Shown: positions 1-7,808, counted from the first letter of the stretch. The stretch is 11,651 nt of DNA from HRBIN15 sp039630445 (GCA_039630445.1 JBCNVA010000109.1:1-11651), one strand, 5' to 3'. Made by a program: numbers and translations. Notes: generated from the sequence alone by a model not told the origin.

Positions 1-1
1 C

Positions 2-511
2 GATGTGGGCGTCTACCCCGTCGCGCTGGCGTGCCTCTTTCTAGGCGAGCCGCAGCGCGTGTATGCTGCTGCCTCGATCGGGCGAACGGGCGTGGACGAG
101 CAGTCCGCCCTGCTGCTGGAGTATGCTGATGGCGCCCTGGCGTTGCTCAGCGCCGCCATCCAGACCGACACGCCCAAAGAGGCGACCCTGTGCGGCACAA
201 AGGGGCGCATCCGCATCCATACCCCATGGTGGAAGCCCTCGGAGGCGACGCTCACCCGCGCCGATGGCAGCGAGCAGACGCTCCGACACCCCTACACGGG
301 CGACGGCTTGCAGTTCGAAATCCGCCATGTGCACGACTGCCTGCGGCAGGGGCTGACCGAAAGCCCGTGGATGCCGCTGGAGGAGACTCTGCGCGTCCTG
401 CGCGTGCTGGATGCTGCCCGCGCGCAGTGGGGCTTGGTCTATCCGGGAGAGCAGGAAACCGCTGCCCCAGAGAAAGGAGGAGGCTTCAAGGATGGGACGG
501 ATTGGGCATAG
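2..511 (+). CDS. Gfo/Idh/MocA-family oxidoreductase, C-terminal part (5' end outside window)
   Basis: The reading frame is open from the left edge (the first codon in frame is Asp, then GTG, read as Val), so the gene begins outside the window and only about 169 C-terminal residues are seen. They fit the C-terminal substrate-binding domain of the Gfo/Idh/MocA family, NAD(P)-dependent dehydrogenases of sugars, inositols or diols. Visible signs are the opening DVGVYP with a following FLGEPQRVYAA, the central GVDEQSALLLEYADGALALL, a CGTKGRIRIHTPW strand and the end EIRHVHDCLRQGLTESPWMP followed by QWGLVYPGEQ. The opening resembles dihydrodiol dehydrogenase-like members. The NAD-binding Rossmann half is not in the window and the substrate cannot be told. 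The last 20 bp overlap the start of the glycosyltransferase gene, which suggests cotranscription and translational coupling. Confidence 0.88.
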   Translation, partial: DVGVYPVALACLFLGEPQRVYAAASIGRTGVDEQSALLLEYADGALALLSAAIQTDTPKEATLCGTKGRIRIHTPWWKPSEATLTRADGSEQTLRHPYTGDGLQFEIRHVHDCLRQGLTESPWMPLEETLRVLRVLDAARAQWGLVYPGEQETAAPEKGGGFKDGTDWA

Positions 512-2369
512 CGGGCTGATCCTGGCAGTGATGCTGATTGTGGGTACGGGGCTGCGCCTTTACAGCCTCGATGCCGATCCCGATTGGCGTCTGGACTGGA
601 ACCCTGGTCTGCTGACCGATGAGGCGTTCTACATGCACAACGCCCGCAATCAGGTGCTGTTCGGTCAGGCGAATCTGGATGAGTTCAATAATGCGGTGCT
701 CAGCCCGCTGGTGCACTGGTTGCACCGCTGGGTCTTTGCCCATTTTGGGGTGGGTTATGTGCAGGGGCGTGTCGTGTCGGTGGTGCTGGGGCTGCTGAGC
801 ATCGCGCTGTTCTGGCGCATTCTGTGGGTAGCCTTTCGGGGTGCTGGTCGCCCAGAGTGGGCGCACCCGTATGCGGGGATGCTGGCTGCGCTGGGCGCCG
901 CGTGGCTGGCATATGAGCATCTCTATCTGCTGTATAACCGCACGGCGTTGTTGGAGACGCCCGCCGCCTTTTTCTGCCTGCTCAGCCTCTGGGGCTTTGC
1001 CGAAGCGGTCACCTCGCGGAGTCGGTGGGGCATGGGGGCATGGGCGCTGGCGTCGGGGCTGGCGGGCGTGCTGGCGCTGGCGACCAAGCTGACTACGCTC
1101 CCTTTTGTAGCCGCGTTGTTGCTGGTCGCGCTCTGGAAAGCGTCGGAGAGAGTCGTTAAGGTAGCTTTGCCGCTGGGGGTGCTGGTGGGGATGGCACTGT
1201 GGGTTGGGCTATGGCTAATGCCTCACTGGGAGACTTGGAGCCGCATGCAGGGGTTCTACATGCGGGTGCAGGGGCTGCCGCACAGCTGGGCGGAAGGCTG
1301 GCGCGCGGTGCAGACCGCACTCGTCGGGGAGCGATATGGGCTGATGCAGTTCCTCTTTTTGCATGCGCCGCTGGCATGGTTGGGCAGCCTGACGGTGCTG
1401 CTGGGCGTGTTGCGCGGGCGGGCGTTGCGTGCCGCGCTGACCCCTGTGGAGTGGGTGCTGCTGCTGTGGGTGGCGCTGAGCTGGCTGCAGATGATAGGGA
1501 TGCGAGTCGCTCCGACGCGGTATACTGCCTCGTTCATCCCAGCGATGGTTGCCCTGCTATGGGTTGTCCTTGCCCGGTGGGAGCATCTGCGCCCGCTGCT
1601 GACCGAACAGGATTGGCGAAGCTGGCTTGTGCGCACGCTGATTGGCGCTTGGACGCTCTACTTCCTGCTGTTGCTGGTGCTGCCGGGAGTGGAGTGGCGC
1701 ACGATGGAGTTTCCTGTGCTGAATGACGCGCTGCGCGGGCAGCTGCTGCTCATCGCAGGGCTTGCGGCGGGTATCGTTGCATGGCGTTTGCCCTTCTGGA
1801 AGCTCCCTGCCCTAACTCCTCACCGCCTGTCGCTTGCCCCTGCCTATCTGATCGCTGCGCTGGGCATTTTGCTGAACACGCCGTGGTATGTGAGCTACTT
1901 CGGAAAGCGTACCTATCAGCTGAAAGCGTTCAATGAGGCGCTGACGCGGCTGCTGCCTGACGGCTCGGTGCTGGTGGGAGTTGCTTTCGAGACGCCGTTC
2001 CGCTACTTTTTCGTGTTCCGAGGCTTATGCAACGATCGCCAGCCTCCGCAAGCGTTAGGGGCAACTCACCTTCTGGTGGTCGGCTCGGAGGAGACGCTGC
2101 TGCGCTTCTGGACTTCTGGGGCGGACCTAAGTCGCTGGTACGCGGTGGCCCGTCGCGTGGAGCCAGCGGCGCACCCGATGCTACGCGGGCGCGTCGGACC
2201 CTATCGGCTGCTGGTCTATCCGCTGCCGCGCGTCAATGAGCTGGGCTGGCGCGAATCGCTGCTACGCCCGCGCCTTGCGCCCAACACCCTGCTGAAACCG
2301 TCCCTGGATCGGGCTATAAGCGATGCTTACCCACAGCGGCTCCCGCGTCAGCAGGACACTGCGCCCTAA
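492..2369 (+). CDS. GT39/ArnT-like multi-spanning membrane glycosyltransferase
   Basis: This is a 625-residue integral membrane protein resembling the dolichyl-phosphate-mannose:protein mannosyltransferase/ArnT family (PMT_2). These enzymes move a sugar from a polyprenyl-phosphate donor to protein, lipid A or another acceptor on the outer face of the cytoplasmic membrane. Transmembrane helix 1 (about residues 8-26) is followed by an outer loop with TDEAFYMHNARN, whose D43-E44 pair matches the catalytic acidic motif of the family. A second motif, YNRTALLETPAAFF (about 148-161), also fits. Many hydrophobic helices follow to about residue 480, then a C-terminal soluble portion. ATG 492 was chosen because AAAGGAGG lies 11 nt upstream; longer starts run into the previous gene without such a site. 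It overlaps the oxidoreductase gene by 20 bp, so the two may act together in making or transferring a sugar. Donor and acceptor cannot be inferred. Confidence 0.85.
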   Translation: MGRIGHSGLILAVMLIVGTGLRLYSLDADPDWRLDWNPGLLTDEAFYMHNARNQVLFGQANLDEFNNAVLSPLVHWLHRWVFAHFGVGYVQGRVVSVVLGLLSIALFWRILWVAFRGAGRPEWAHPYAGMLAALGAAWLAYEHLYLLYNRTALLETPAAFFCLLSLWGFAEAVTSRSRWGMGAWALASGLAGVLALATKLTTLPFVAALLLVALWKASERVVKVALPLGVLVGMALWVGLWLMPHWETWSRMQGFYMRVQGLPHSWAEGWRAVQTALVGERYGLMQFLFLHAPLAWLGSLTVLLGVLRGRALRAALTPVEWVLLLWVALSWLQMIGMRVAPTRYTASFIPAMVALLWVVLARWEHLRPLLTEQDWRSWLVRTLIGAWTLYFLLLLVLPGVEWRTMEFPVLNDALRGQLLLIAGLAAGIVAWRLPFWKLPALTPHRLSLAPAYLIAALGILLNTPWYVSYFGKRTYQLKAFNEALTRLLPDGSVLVGVAFETPFRYFFVFRGLCNDRQPPQALGATHLLVVGSEETLLRFWTSGADLSRWYAVARRVEPAAHPMLRGRVGPYRLLVYPLPRVNELGWRESLLRPRLAPNTLLKPSLDRAISDAYPQRLPRQQDTAP

Positions 2370-2419
2370 TCCCGAAAGCGTATTCCGCTTGGGGCGAGGC
2401 GTGCCTTGCCCTTAAGGCA
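2370..2419. other. Short intergenic stem-loops after the glycosyltransferase gene
   Basis: Two small stem-loops lie just after the glycosyltransferase stop codon. AAGCG at 2376-2380 pairs with CGCTT at 2386-2390 and may be extended by CCC/GGG across a two-base bulge. TGCCTT at 2402-2407 pairs with AAGGCA at 2414-2419. Neither is followed by a T tract, so an intrinsic terminator is possible but not supported. No gene is seen here. Confidence 0.3.
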
Positions 2420-2589
2420 TAGTAATGCCCATCGGGACTTCAAGCATCGTCGTGTCGTCGGCGGGGACGCCGACGCTACGCAGAGTGTGTTCGTAGCGTT
2501 GGCGTCTCGCCGACGGTATGCAGAGTGCGTTTGTAGCGTCGGCGTCTCGCCGACGACATCACGGCGTTTGAAATGCCAATCGGTATAAC
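2420..2589. repeat. Hairpin-array repeat element, copy 1 (MITE-like, three hairpins)
   Basis: This gene-free stretch is built of GC-rich palindromes. Hairpin 1 at 2456-2475 is CGTCGGCG, loop GGGA, CGCCGACG (8-bp stem). Hairpin 2 at 2497-2515 has loop TCT and one G-T wobble. Hairpin 3 at 2537-2555 is CGTCGGCG, loop TCT, CGCCGACG. They are spaced 41 and 40 bp apart. The outer parts form imperfect terminal inverted repeats: TGCCCATCGGGA (2426-2437) on the left and TGCCAATCGGTA (2574-2585) on the right, each followed inward by a TTCAAG/TTTGAA-type stretch and a GTCGTCGGCG segment. The same architecture, in the same orientation, recurs at 11033-11233 with one more hairpin. No transposase is encoded, so this looks like a non-autonomous or REP/MITE-like element. 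The exact ends are estimates. Confidence 0.8.
2584..2589 (+). promoter_or_regulatory. Possible -10 box at the outer end of repeat copy 1
   Basis: TATAAC matches five of six bases of the bacterial -10 consensus and lies 30 nt before ATG 2620, giving a predicted leader of roughly 24 nt containing the GAGGTG site. A TTGAAA lies only 10 nt upstream (2568-2573), too close to be a -35 box, and no good -35 is seen at 16-18 nt. The matching position in the second repeat copy has TATAAG before rpmB. Promoter activity is an inference. Confidence 0.3.
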
Positions 2590-2619
2590 TGATGCAAGGG
2601 CAACAATGAGGTGTCCAGC

Positions 2620-4680
2620 ATGGAATGGAACTGGAACGAGATTACACGCCAGACCTACATTGGGCTAACGCCTATAGAAAAGCTGCTGTTTTATGTGCTG
2701 ATATTCGCCTCGCTGGGCGTGAGCGTATGGTGGTACTGGAGTCGCCTGCGCCTGTGGCGGCAAGGTCAGCCCGATGAAGCAATTCAGCCGTTCCGCCAGC
2801 GCGTGTGGCAGATGTTGGCGTATGCTTTTGGGCAAAAGAAGGTGCCACGCCATCGGTTTGCCGCGCTCTTTCACCTGCCCCTCTATGTGGGCTTCTTTAT
2901 CTTAGCCATCGGCACGACACTACTTGCGATAGCCGAATGGACCGAGATCGGCACAAGCCTCTTTTTGCAAGAGGGCATCTGGTTCCACAAAGGGCTTTAC
3001 TACATCCTGTATGAGATCACGCTGGACCTGTTCGGGTTGGGGGTGATTTTCGGCTGTGTGCTGGCGTTGTGGCGTCGTCATGTGCAGCGTCCGCCTTCAG
3101 TCAGTCGTCATCCGCTGGATGCGCTGTCGGTCTGGCTGCTGCTGTTGATTGCGCTGACGGGCTATGTGCTGGAGGCGGCGCGGATTGCTCTGGAGCGTAA
3201 TCCCGCCTTTATGAACCCGCCCCGTCCCGACTATGCCCAGGTCTGGTCATTTGTGGGCTATGCGCTGGCGCCCGCCTTTGAAGGCATCTCGGTGGGCGGC
3301 TACAAGTTCTGGTGGTGGCTGCATGCGGTGCTGATCGCGGCGTGGTTCGCTTCGCTGGCGTTCAATCGGGTGCGCCACCTGTTCGTGGCGCCTGTGGTCG
3401 CCTACTACAAGCCGAACTACCTGCCAAATGTGCCTTCTATTGAGAGCCTTGAGCAGGTGGAGCAGACGGGCAAGATTGGGGTGAACGCGCTGCGCGACTT
3501 CGCACGCTGGCACCTGATGAGCCTCGACGCCTGCATGGGCTGCGGACGCTGCGAGCGGGTTTGCCCCGCCTATGCCACCGGCAAGCCGCTGAACCCCAAG
3601 TGGATTGTGGAGAAGCTGCGCGACGCCCTTGCTAACGGCAGAGGCGACGACCTGACCCAGGTCATCACCGATGAGGAGCTGTTCGCCTGCACCACCTGCG
3701 GCGCGTGCAACAGCGAGTGCCCCGTGCTGATTGAGCATCCGACGCTGATTATGGAGATGCGCCGCTATCGGGTGGCGGAGGGCAACCTGCGGGGCACAGC
3801 GGCGGGCACGCTGCAGCGCATCATGACCCAATCCAATCCCTGGGGGCTACCGCTGGCGGAGCGCACGCGCTGGGCGGACGGCTTGCAAGTGCCCACTGTA
3901 CGCGAGAACCCGAACTTCGAGCTGCTGTTCTGGGTGGGCTGCGCAGGCGCGTACGATTCGCGCGGGCAACAGGTCGCGCGTGCCATCGTGAAGCTGCTGC
4001 AGCGGGCGGGTGTGAACTTCGCGATTTTGGGCGCGGAGGAGCGCGGCACGGGCGACACCCCGCGCCGATTGGGCGAAGATCTGCTTTTCCAAGAGCTGGC
4101 GATGCAGAATGTGGAAACGCTCAACCGTTACCAGCCGCGGCGGATTATGACCATGTGCCCGCACTGCCTGCATACGCTCAAACATGAGTATCGCAAGTTT
4201 GGTGGGGCTTTCGAGGTGGTGCATCACTCGCAGGTGCTGGCGGAGCTGATCCAGCAGGGGCGGTTGCCCCAACCTGCTCCGAGAGCGGACGGCACTGTGG
4301 TGTTCCATGACCCCTGCTATCTGGCACGGGTGAACCGCATCCACGACGCGCCCCGCGCGGTGCTGCAGGCAGCGGGCTATGATTTGTGTGAGGCGGAGCG
4401 CCATCGTGAGCGCACCTTCTGCTGCGGCGCAGGTGGCGGACGCATGTGGATGGAGGAGCCACCGCAGCAGCGTCCAGGGCTTATCCGCGCCGAAGAGCTG
4501 CTCCGAACAGGGGCGCGCACCGTCGCCGTTGGCTGCCCCTTCTGCATGATTATGGTTTCGGACAGCGTTAAGCAAAAAGATGATCGGATGCCCGTGAAAG
4601 ACATCGCCGAAATCCTGCTGGAGCAGCTCGAAGCGAGCGAAGCGGTGCCAGTGTCCGCTGGCGAAATGGGCAGGGCGTAG
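2620..4680 (+). CDS. EMO/HdrD-like membrane FeS oxidoreductase (fused cytochrome b, ferredoxin and CCG domains)
   Basis: This 686-residue protein joins an N-terminal NarI-like cytochrome b membrane domain (helices near residues 20-40, 82-105, 125-150, 168-188 and 230-250) to a cytoplasmic FeS part. H235 and H253 have the 18-residue spacing of the NarI heme ligands; H78 and H85 are further candidates. Two [4Fe-4S] ferredoxin motifs follow: CMGCGRCERVC (C305, C308, C311, C315) and CTTCGACNSEC (C357, C360, C363, C367). Then come two CCG (DUF224/HdrD) domains, the second complete with C566, C601-C602, C639 and C642. This arrangement is that of ETF:(methyl)menaquinone oxidoreductases, which carry electrons from reduced ETF to the quinone pool; the donor here is not shown, as no etfAB is in the window. 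The first CCG domain has C441, C513 and C516, but Gly476 stands where a cysteine is expected before TGD. ATG 2620 is preferred because GAGGTG (2609-2614) lies 5 nt upstream; GTG 2611 would add three residues. Confidence 0.85.
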   Translation: MEWNWNEITRQTYIGLTPIEKLLFYVLIFASLGVSVWWYWSRLRLWRQGQPDEAIQPFRQRVWQMLAYAFGQKKVPRHRFAALFHLPLYVGFFILAIGTTLLAIAEWTEIGTSLFLQEGIWFHKGLYYILYEITLDLFGLGVIFGCVLALWRRHVQRPPSVSRHPLDALSVWLLLLIALTGYVLEAARIALERNPAFMNPPRPDYAQVWSFVGYALAPAFEGISVGGYKFWWWLHAVLIAAWFASLAFNRVRHLFVAPVVAYYKPNYLPNVPSIESLEQVEQTGKIGVNALRDFARWHLMSLDACMGCGRCERVCPAYATGKPLNPKWIVEKLRDALANGRGDDLTQVITDEELFACTTCGACNSECPVLIEHPTLIMEMRRYRVAEGNLRGTAAGTLQRIMTQSNPWGLPLAERTRWADGLQVPTVRENPNFELLFWVGCAGAYDSRGQQVARAIVKLLQRAGVNFAILGAEERGTGDTPRRLGEDLLFQELAMQNVETLNRYQPRRIMTMCPHCLHTLKHEYRKFGGAFEVVHHSQVLAELIQQGRLPQPAPRADGTVVFHDPCYLARVNRIHDAPRAVLQAAGYDLCEAERHRERTFCCGAGGGRMWMEEPPQQRPGLIRAEELLRTGARTVAVGCPFCMIMVSDSVKQKDDRMPVKDIAEILLEQLEASEAVPVSAGEMGRA

Positions 4681-4681
4681 T

Positions 4682-4703
4682 AAGCCGAGTAAGCTCGGTT
4701 TTT
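4682..4703 (+). terminator. Intrinsic terminator after the EMO-like gene
   Basis: CCGAG (4685-4689) and CTCGG (4694-4698) form a stem around a TAAG loop and are followed at once by five T residues (4699-4703). A-T and G-T pairs can extend the stem outward by up to three. It starts within a few bases of the EMO-like stop codon and separates that gene from the convergent pncA. On the minus strand the stem lacks a good T tract, so it mainly serves the plus strand. Confidence 0.75.
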
Positions 4704-4722
4704 GTTGGCAGGGGCGTGCCCT

Positions 4723-5325
4723 TCAGCCGCCTTGTGCCAAGAGGTTGGGTAGAGCCTCAGAAGTGGTAAGTGTGGCGCCTGCGGTACGCATCTCCTGCAG
4801 GGCGCGTTCACTGTCGCCTGGCTGCACATCGACCCCGCGCACCGCGTCGGTCAGCACAATTACTTCGAAGCCGTGCTTGAGCGCGTCCAAGGCGGACGCC
4901 CGCACGCAGTAATCGGTCGCCAGCCCGCCCACAATCAGCCGTCGCACGCCGCGCTCGCGCAAGATCTCCAGCAGCGTTTTGCCCTCCGCCGTGTGCCCTT
5001 CAAAAGCGGAGTAGCCGTCGTCGCGCTCGCCCGTGCCCTTGCTGATAATCGTCGTGCCTTCAGGCAGCTTCAGGTCGGGGTGAAATTCGGCGCCAGGCGT
5101 ATTCTGCACGCAGTGCACGGGCCACTTGCCGCCGTAAGCGGCAAAATGGCGCGTCGTAGGTGGATGCCAGTCGCGCGAGGCGAACACCAGACCACCTGCC
5201 TGCGCCACCTGCTGCGCGACCCGATTCAGCACAGGCACAACCTGATCCCCTTCGGGCACAGGCAGCGCACCACCTGGACAGAAATCGTTCTGCACATCCA
5301 CAATCAGCAACGCCGTATCCTGCAT
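4723..5325 (-). CDS. pncA: Nicotinamidase (isochorismatase-like hydrolase)
   Basis: This 200-residue protein is a full-length nicotinamidase, which hydrolyses nicotinamide to nicotinate and ammonia in NAD salvage. The cysteine-hydrolase triad is visible as D10 (LLIVDVQNDF), K96 (IISKGTGE) and C140 (GGLATDYCV, with the conserved cis-peptide region before the cysteine). The metal site is D52, H54 (RDWHPP) and H71 (KWPVHCVQNTPGAEF), which separates nicotinamidases from other isochorismatase-like enzymes. The ATG start has AAGGAGG about 10 nt upstream. The gene stands alone, convergent with the EMO-like gene across an intrinsic terminator and divergent from the SLH flavoprotein gene, with a 104-bp shared upstream region. 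Pyrazinamide activation is a known side activity of the family and is not inferred to matter here. Confidence 0.93.
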   Translation of the reverse strand: MQDTALLIVDVQNDFCPGGALPVPEGDQVVPVLNRVAQQVAQAGGLVFASRDWHPPTTRHFAAYGGKWPVHCVQNTPGAEFHPDLKLPEGTTIISKGTGERDDGYSAFEGHTAEGKTLLEILRERGVRRLIVGGLATDYCVRASALDALKHGFEVIVLTDAVRGVDVQPGDSERALQEMRTAGATLTTSEALPNLLAQGG

Positions 5326-5416
5326 GCTCGCATCGCCTCCTTATAGGACAAACCCCTGTAGGGCGATTTTCAACCCACGATGGAGATTCTGCGTCGCAAA
5401 GCAGGTTCCCTGCTGG

Positions 5417-5422
5417 TAAAAT
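5417..5422 (+). promoter_or_regulatory. Extended -10 box for a probably leaderless transcript
   Basis: TAAAAT, preceded by TGG (an extended -10 TGn), ends 7 nt before ATG 5430, so transcription would start at or beside the A of the start codon. No Shine-Dalgarno sequence lies before this ATG, unlike most other genes in the window. The -35 region (TCGCAA at 5394-5399) is weak. A small hairpin, GCAGG-TTC-CCTGC (5401-5413), sits in the spacer and could be an operator, but this is speculative. Confidence 0.45.
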
Positions 5423-5429
5423 TCTCCCG

Positions 5430-7808
5430 ATGCGCTGGACAGTTGTCGGCTGGTTATGGGTAGCGGTATGGGGTGCGGTCTGGGCGCAGGCAGCACCCCG
5501 TTCTGTTGAGGCGATTCCACGCAGTACCACCCGCATCACGCTCTACTGGCTGCCCCCGCAAGGTGAGGCGCCTACAGGCTATCGAGTCTTTCTGAACGGT
5601 CAGCCTCTGCGCGAGTTGCCCCCCGATGCCCGCGCTTATGACTTTGAGCCGCTTCAGGCTGGACGCGATTACACGCTGGGCGTGCAGGCGCTGTATGCTG
5701 GAGGGCGCGAATCGGAGGTGGTGGAGCGCCTCGATCGCCCCTTTCGGGAAGTACCCACAGAGGCGCGTTATCCGATTGTGATTGTAGGCGGCACGGCATC
5801 GGGCGTAGGCGCTGCCATTACCGCTGCGCGCATGGGCATCCCCGTCGCCCTGCTGGAGGAGACCAATCGACTGGGCGGCATGATTTCAAACGGTGTTGCC
5901 GTCACCGATGTGCGCGTGCCCAGCCGCATCAACGGGCTGTTCGAAGAGTTCCGCCAGAAGGTGGAAGCCTACTACAAGGCGCAGGGCGCGGACACCACCT
6001 CCTACATCTACCGCAACGGGTTGAACTACGAGCCGTGGGTCGCCAATATGCTAATCAAGCAGATGGTCTACGCCGAACCGCGCATTCATCTCTATTTCGG
6101 TGTGCGCCCAATTCGGACGCTCAAGCGCGGCAACTGTGTGATAGGCGTGGAGGTGGAGGCGATTCAGGGAGGCAAGCGCGGGCGGTTCTATGCCGATATT
6201 GTCATTGATGCCACGGTAGAAGCAGATGTCGCCGCGTGGGCAGGTGCGAAGTGGCGCATCGGACGCGAACCCCGCAGCGCAGAGGAACCCCACGCAGGTG
6301 TCATCTACTACGATCGCCTCAACGACCTGCTACTCCCTGGCAGCACAGGTGAGGGCGATCAACGCATCCAAGCCTACGCGCTCATGCTGGCGGTGAAACA
6401 CTACCCCACCGAGCAGGTGGGTGACCCGCCACCCGGCTATGACCCACGCAATTACATTCTTGCACCGCCTTGGGAGCGCTCGTGGGCGTATCTCTATGGG
6501 CGGTTTCCCAATAATAAGTTCGAAATCAATCAGCATCCGCACGGCTCCGACTTGCAAGAGGTGAACTATCGCTATCCCACCGCCAGCTGGCAGGAGCGAC
6601 GGCGCATCTACGAGATCTACAAAAACCATGTGCTGGGCTACCTGCATTACATCCAGACGGTGCAGGGGCAGCGCACGCTGGGGCTGGCAGAGGACGAGTA
6701 TCGCGACAACAATCACCTGCCGCCCATTCTCTATGTGCGCGAGGCGCGGCGCATCGAGGGCGAGATGCTCCTGAAGGAGATGGACATCATCCGTGCGCGC
6801 GAGCGGTTGCGCCCCGATGCGATCGCGATCGGCGACTACCCGATGGACTCGCACGCGGTACGGCGCGTCGTGGTGCCTGAAGGAGTGGAGCCGAGCGAAG
6901 TGTCCCATATGGGCGAGGGTGAATACTGGCTGTTCCAGTACACGCCCTGGTATCAGGTTCCTTACGGGGTGATTGTACCAAAAGGTGTGGAAGGGCTGCT
7001 GGTCAGCTCGGCGGTCTCGGCAACGCATGTGGCGTACGGCACGCTGCGCATGGAGCCTGTGCGCATGACGCTGGGTCAAGCCGCTGGCGTGGCGGCTGCG
7101 CTCAGCGTGCAGACGGGCATTCCACCCCGACGCCTCAATATCGAGGCGATTCAGCGCCAGCTGCTCAAGTTCGGGGTTTATCTCTACTGGTTCAGCGATG
7201 TGAATCGCCAGACGGAGCATTTCGAGGCGATCCAGTTTCTGGCGGCGCGGGGCTACTTTATCGATCGCGCGCTGGGTGCATACAATCAGGGTGATGCCTT
7301 CCGCCCGCAAGAAGTTCTGACACGCGGCGAGGCGGCACGCCTGCTCTGGCATCATATCAGAACGCTCAAGCCCGATATAGAGGAGCGGCTCTACGAGGGG
7401 CTGGCGTTCACCGATGTGCTGTTCGGGCATCGATATGCCGTGCCTGTGCAGAACCTGTTTCGGCTGGGCGTGATTGAGCGCACGGAGAACCGCCGTTTCC
7501 AGCCCGAGGAGCCGATCCGCCGACGCGACTTCGCCCGCTGGCTGGCAAAAGCGATGGCACTGATTGACCCTGAAGGTTGGCGACTGCCCTCACCTGCCCC
7601 AACGCCCTATCTGGATGTTCCGCCAGACGACCCTGACGCGCCCTTTATCCTGCGGCTGCACAGTCGGCGCATCGGTTCCCTGCTCTGGGACGGGGTAGAA
7701 GCGGCGACACCTGAAGGGGTGCGGTTCCAGCCAGATGCCTCCATCAGCCGCGCCGATGCAGCCGTCTCGCTCTATCTGGCGTACCTGGGTTCACGCACGC
7801 CGCTTTGA
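5430..7808 (+). CDS. Exported FAD-dependent oxidoreductase with FnIII and SLH domains
   Basis: This 792-residue protein starts with a Sec-type signal peptide (hydrophobic residues about 4-19, likely cut near AQA or AWA-like sites by residue 23). Next is a fibronectin type III-like domain (about 28-100; TTRITLYWLPPQGEAPTGYRVF). An FAD_oxidored (Pfam PF12831-type) domain follows from about 114, with the dinucleotide fold IVIVGGTASGVGAAITAARM, the ribose-binding acidic residue near E143, LGGMISNG, and IDATVEADVAAWAGA later in the domain. The last 194 residues hold three SLH-like repeats (about 599-645, 657-710 and 728-788), which bind cell-wall polymers. The flavoprotein is therefore probably held at the cell surface. 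Its substrate is unknown. ATG 5430 is chosen because it begins the signal peptide; the open frame extends upstream to 5160 but only across pncA and its upstream region. No Tat twin-arginine motif is present. The 3' end overlaps the convergent PqqD-like gene by 18 bp. Confidence 0.85.
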   Translation: MRWTVVGWLWVAVWGAVWAQAAPRSVEAIPRSTTRITLYWLPPQGEAPTGYRVFLNGQPLRELPPDARAYDFEPLQAGRDYTLGVQALYAGGRESEVVERLDRPFREVPTEARYPIVIVGGTASGVGAAITAARMGIPVALLEETNRLGGMISNGVAVTDVRVPSRINGLFEEFRQKVEAYYKAQGADTTSYIYRNGLNYEPWVANMLIKQMVYAEPRIHLYFGVRPIRTLKRGNCVIGVEVEAIQGGKRGRFYADIVIDATVEADVAAWAGAKWRIGREPRSAEEPHAGVIYYDRLNDLLLPGSTGEGDQRIQAYALMLAVKHYPTEQVGDPPPGYDPRNYILAPPWERSWAYLYGRFPNNKFEINQHPHGSDLQEVNYRYPTASWQERRRIYEIYKNHVLGYLHYIQTVQGQRTLGLAEDEYRDNNHLPPILYVREARRIEGEMLLKEMDIIRARERLRPDAIAIGDYPMDSHAVRRVVVPEGVEPSEVSHMGEGEYWLFQYTPWYQVPYGVIVPKGVEGLLVSSAVSATHVAYGTLRMEPVRMTLGQAAGVAAALSVQTGIPPRRLNIEAIQRQLLKFGVYLYWFSDVNRQTEHFEAIQFLAARGYFIDRALGAYNQGDAFRPQEVLTRGEAARLLWHHIRTLKPDIEERLYEGLAFTDVLFGHRYAVPVQNLFRLGVIERTENRRFQPEEPIRRRDFARWLAKAMALIDPEGWRLPSPAPTPYLDVPPDDPDAPFILRLHSRRIGSLLWDGVEAATPEGVRFQPDASISRADAAVSLYLAYLGSRTPL

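Noticed and set aside
2406..2588. 60-residue plus-strand ORF across repeat copy 1
   Set aside because: It is only the hairpin repeat read as protein, has no ribosome binding site and no family resemblance.
2420..2589. CRISPR array
   Set aside because: Units are palindromic, their intervals are themselves repeated sequence rather than unique spacers, and no cas gene is nearby.
3247..4575. Long minus-strand ORFs opposite the EMO-like gene
   Set aside because: The sense frame has all FeS motifs; the antisense frames show no domain pattern.
5340..5345. TATAAG on the minus strand as a -10 box for pncA
   Set aside because: It overlaps the AAGGAGG ribosome binding site, which would then be left out of the transcript.
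5160..5429. 90-residue upstream extension of the flavoprotein
   Set aside because: It is antisense to pncA and its upstream region, and a signal peptide begins cleanly at ATG 5430.
6330..7430. 366-residue minus-strand ORF inside the flavoprotein gene
   Set aside because: It is an antisense shadow of a well-supported FAD/SLH protein, with His/Arg-rich composition typical of GC-rich antisense frames.
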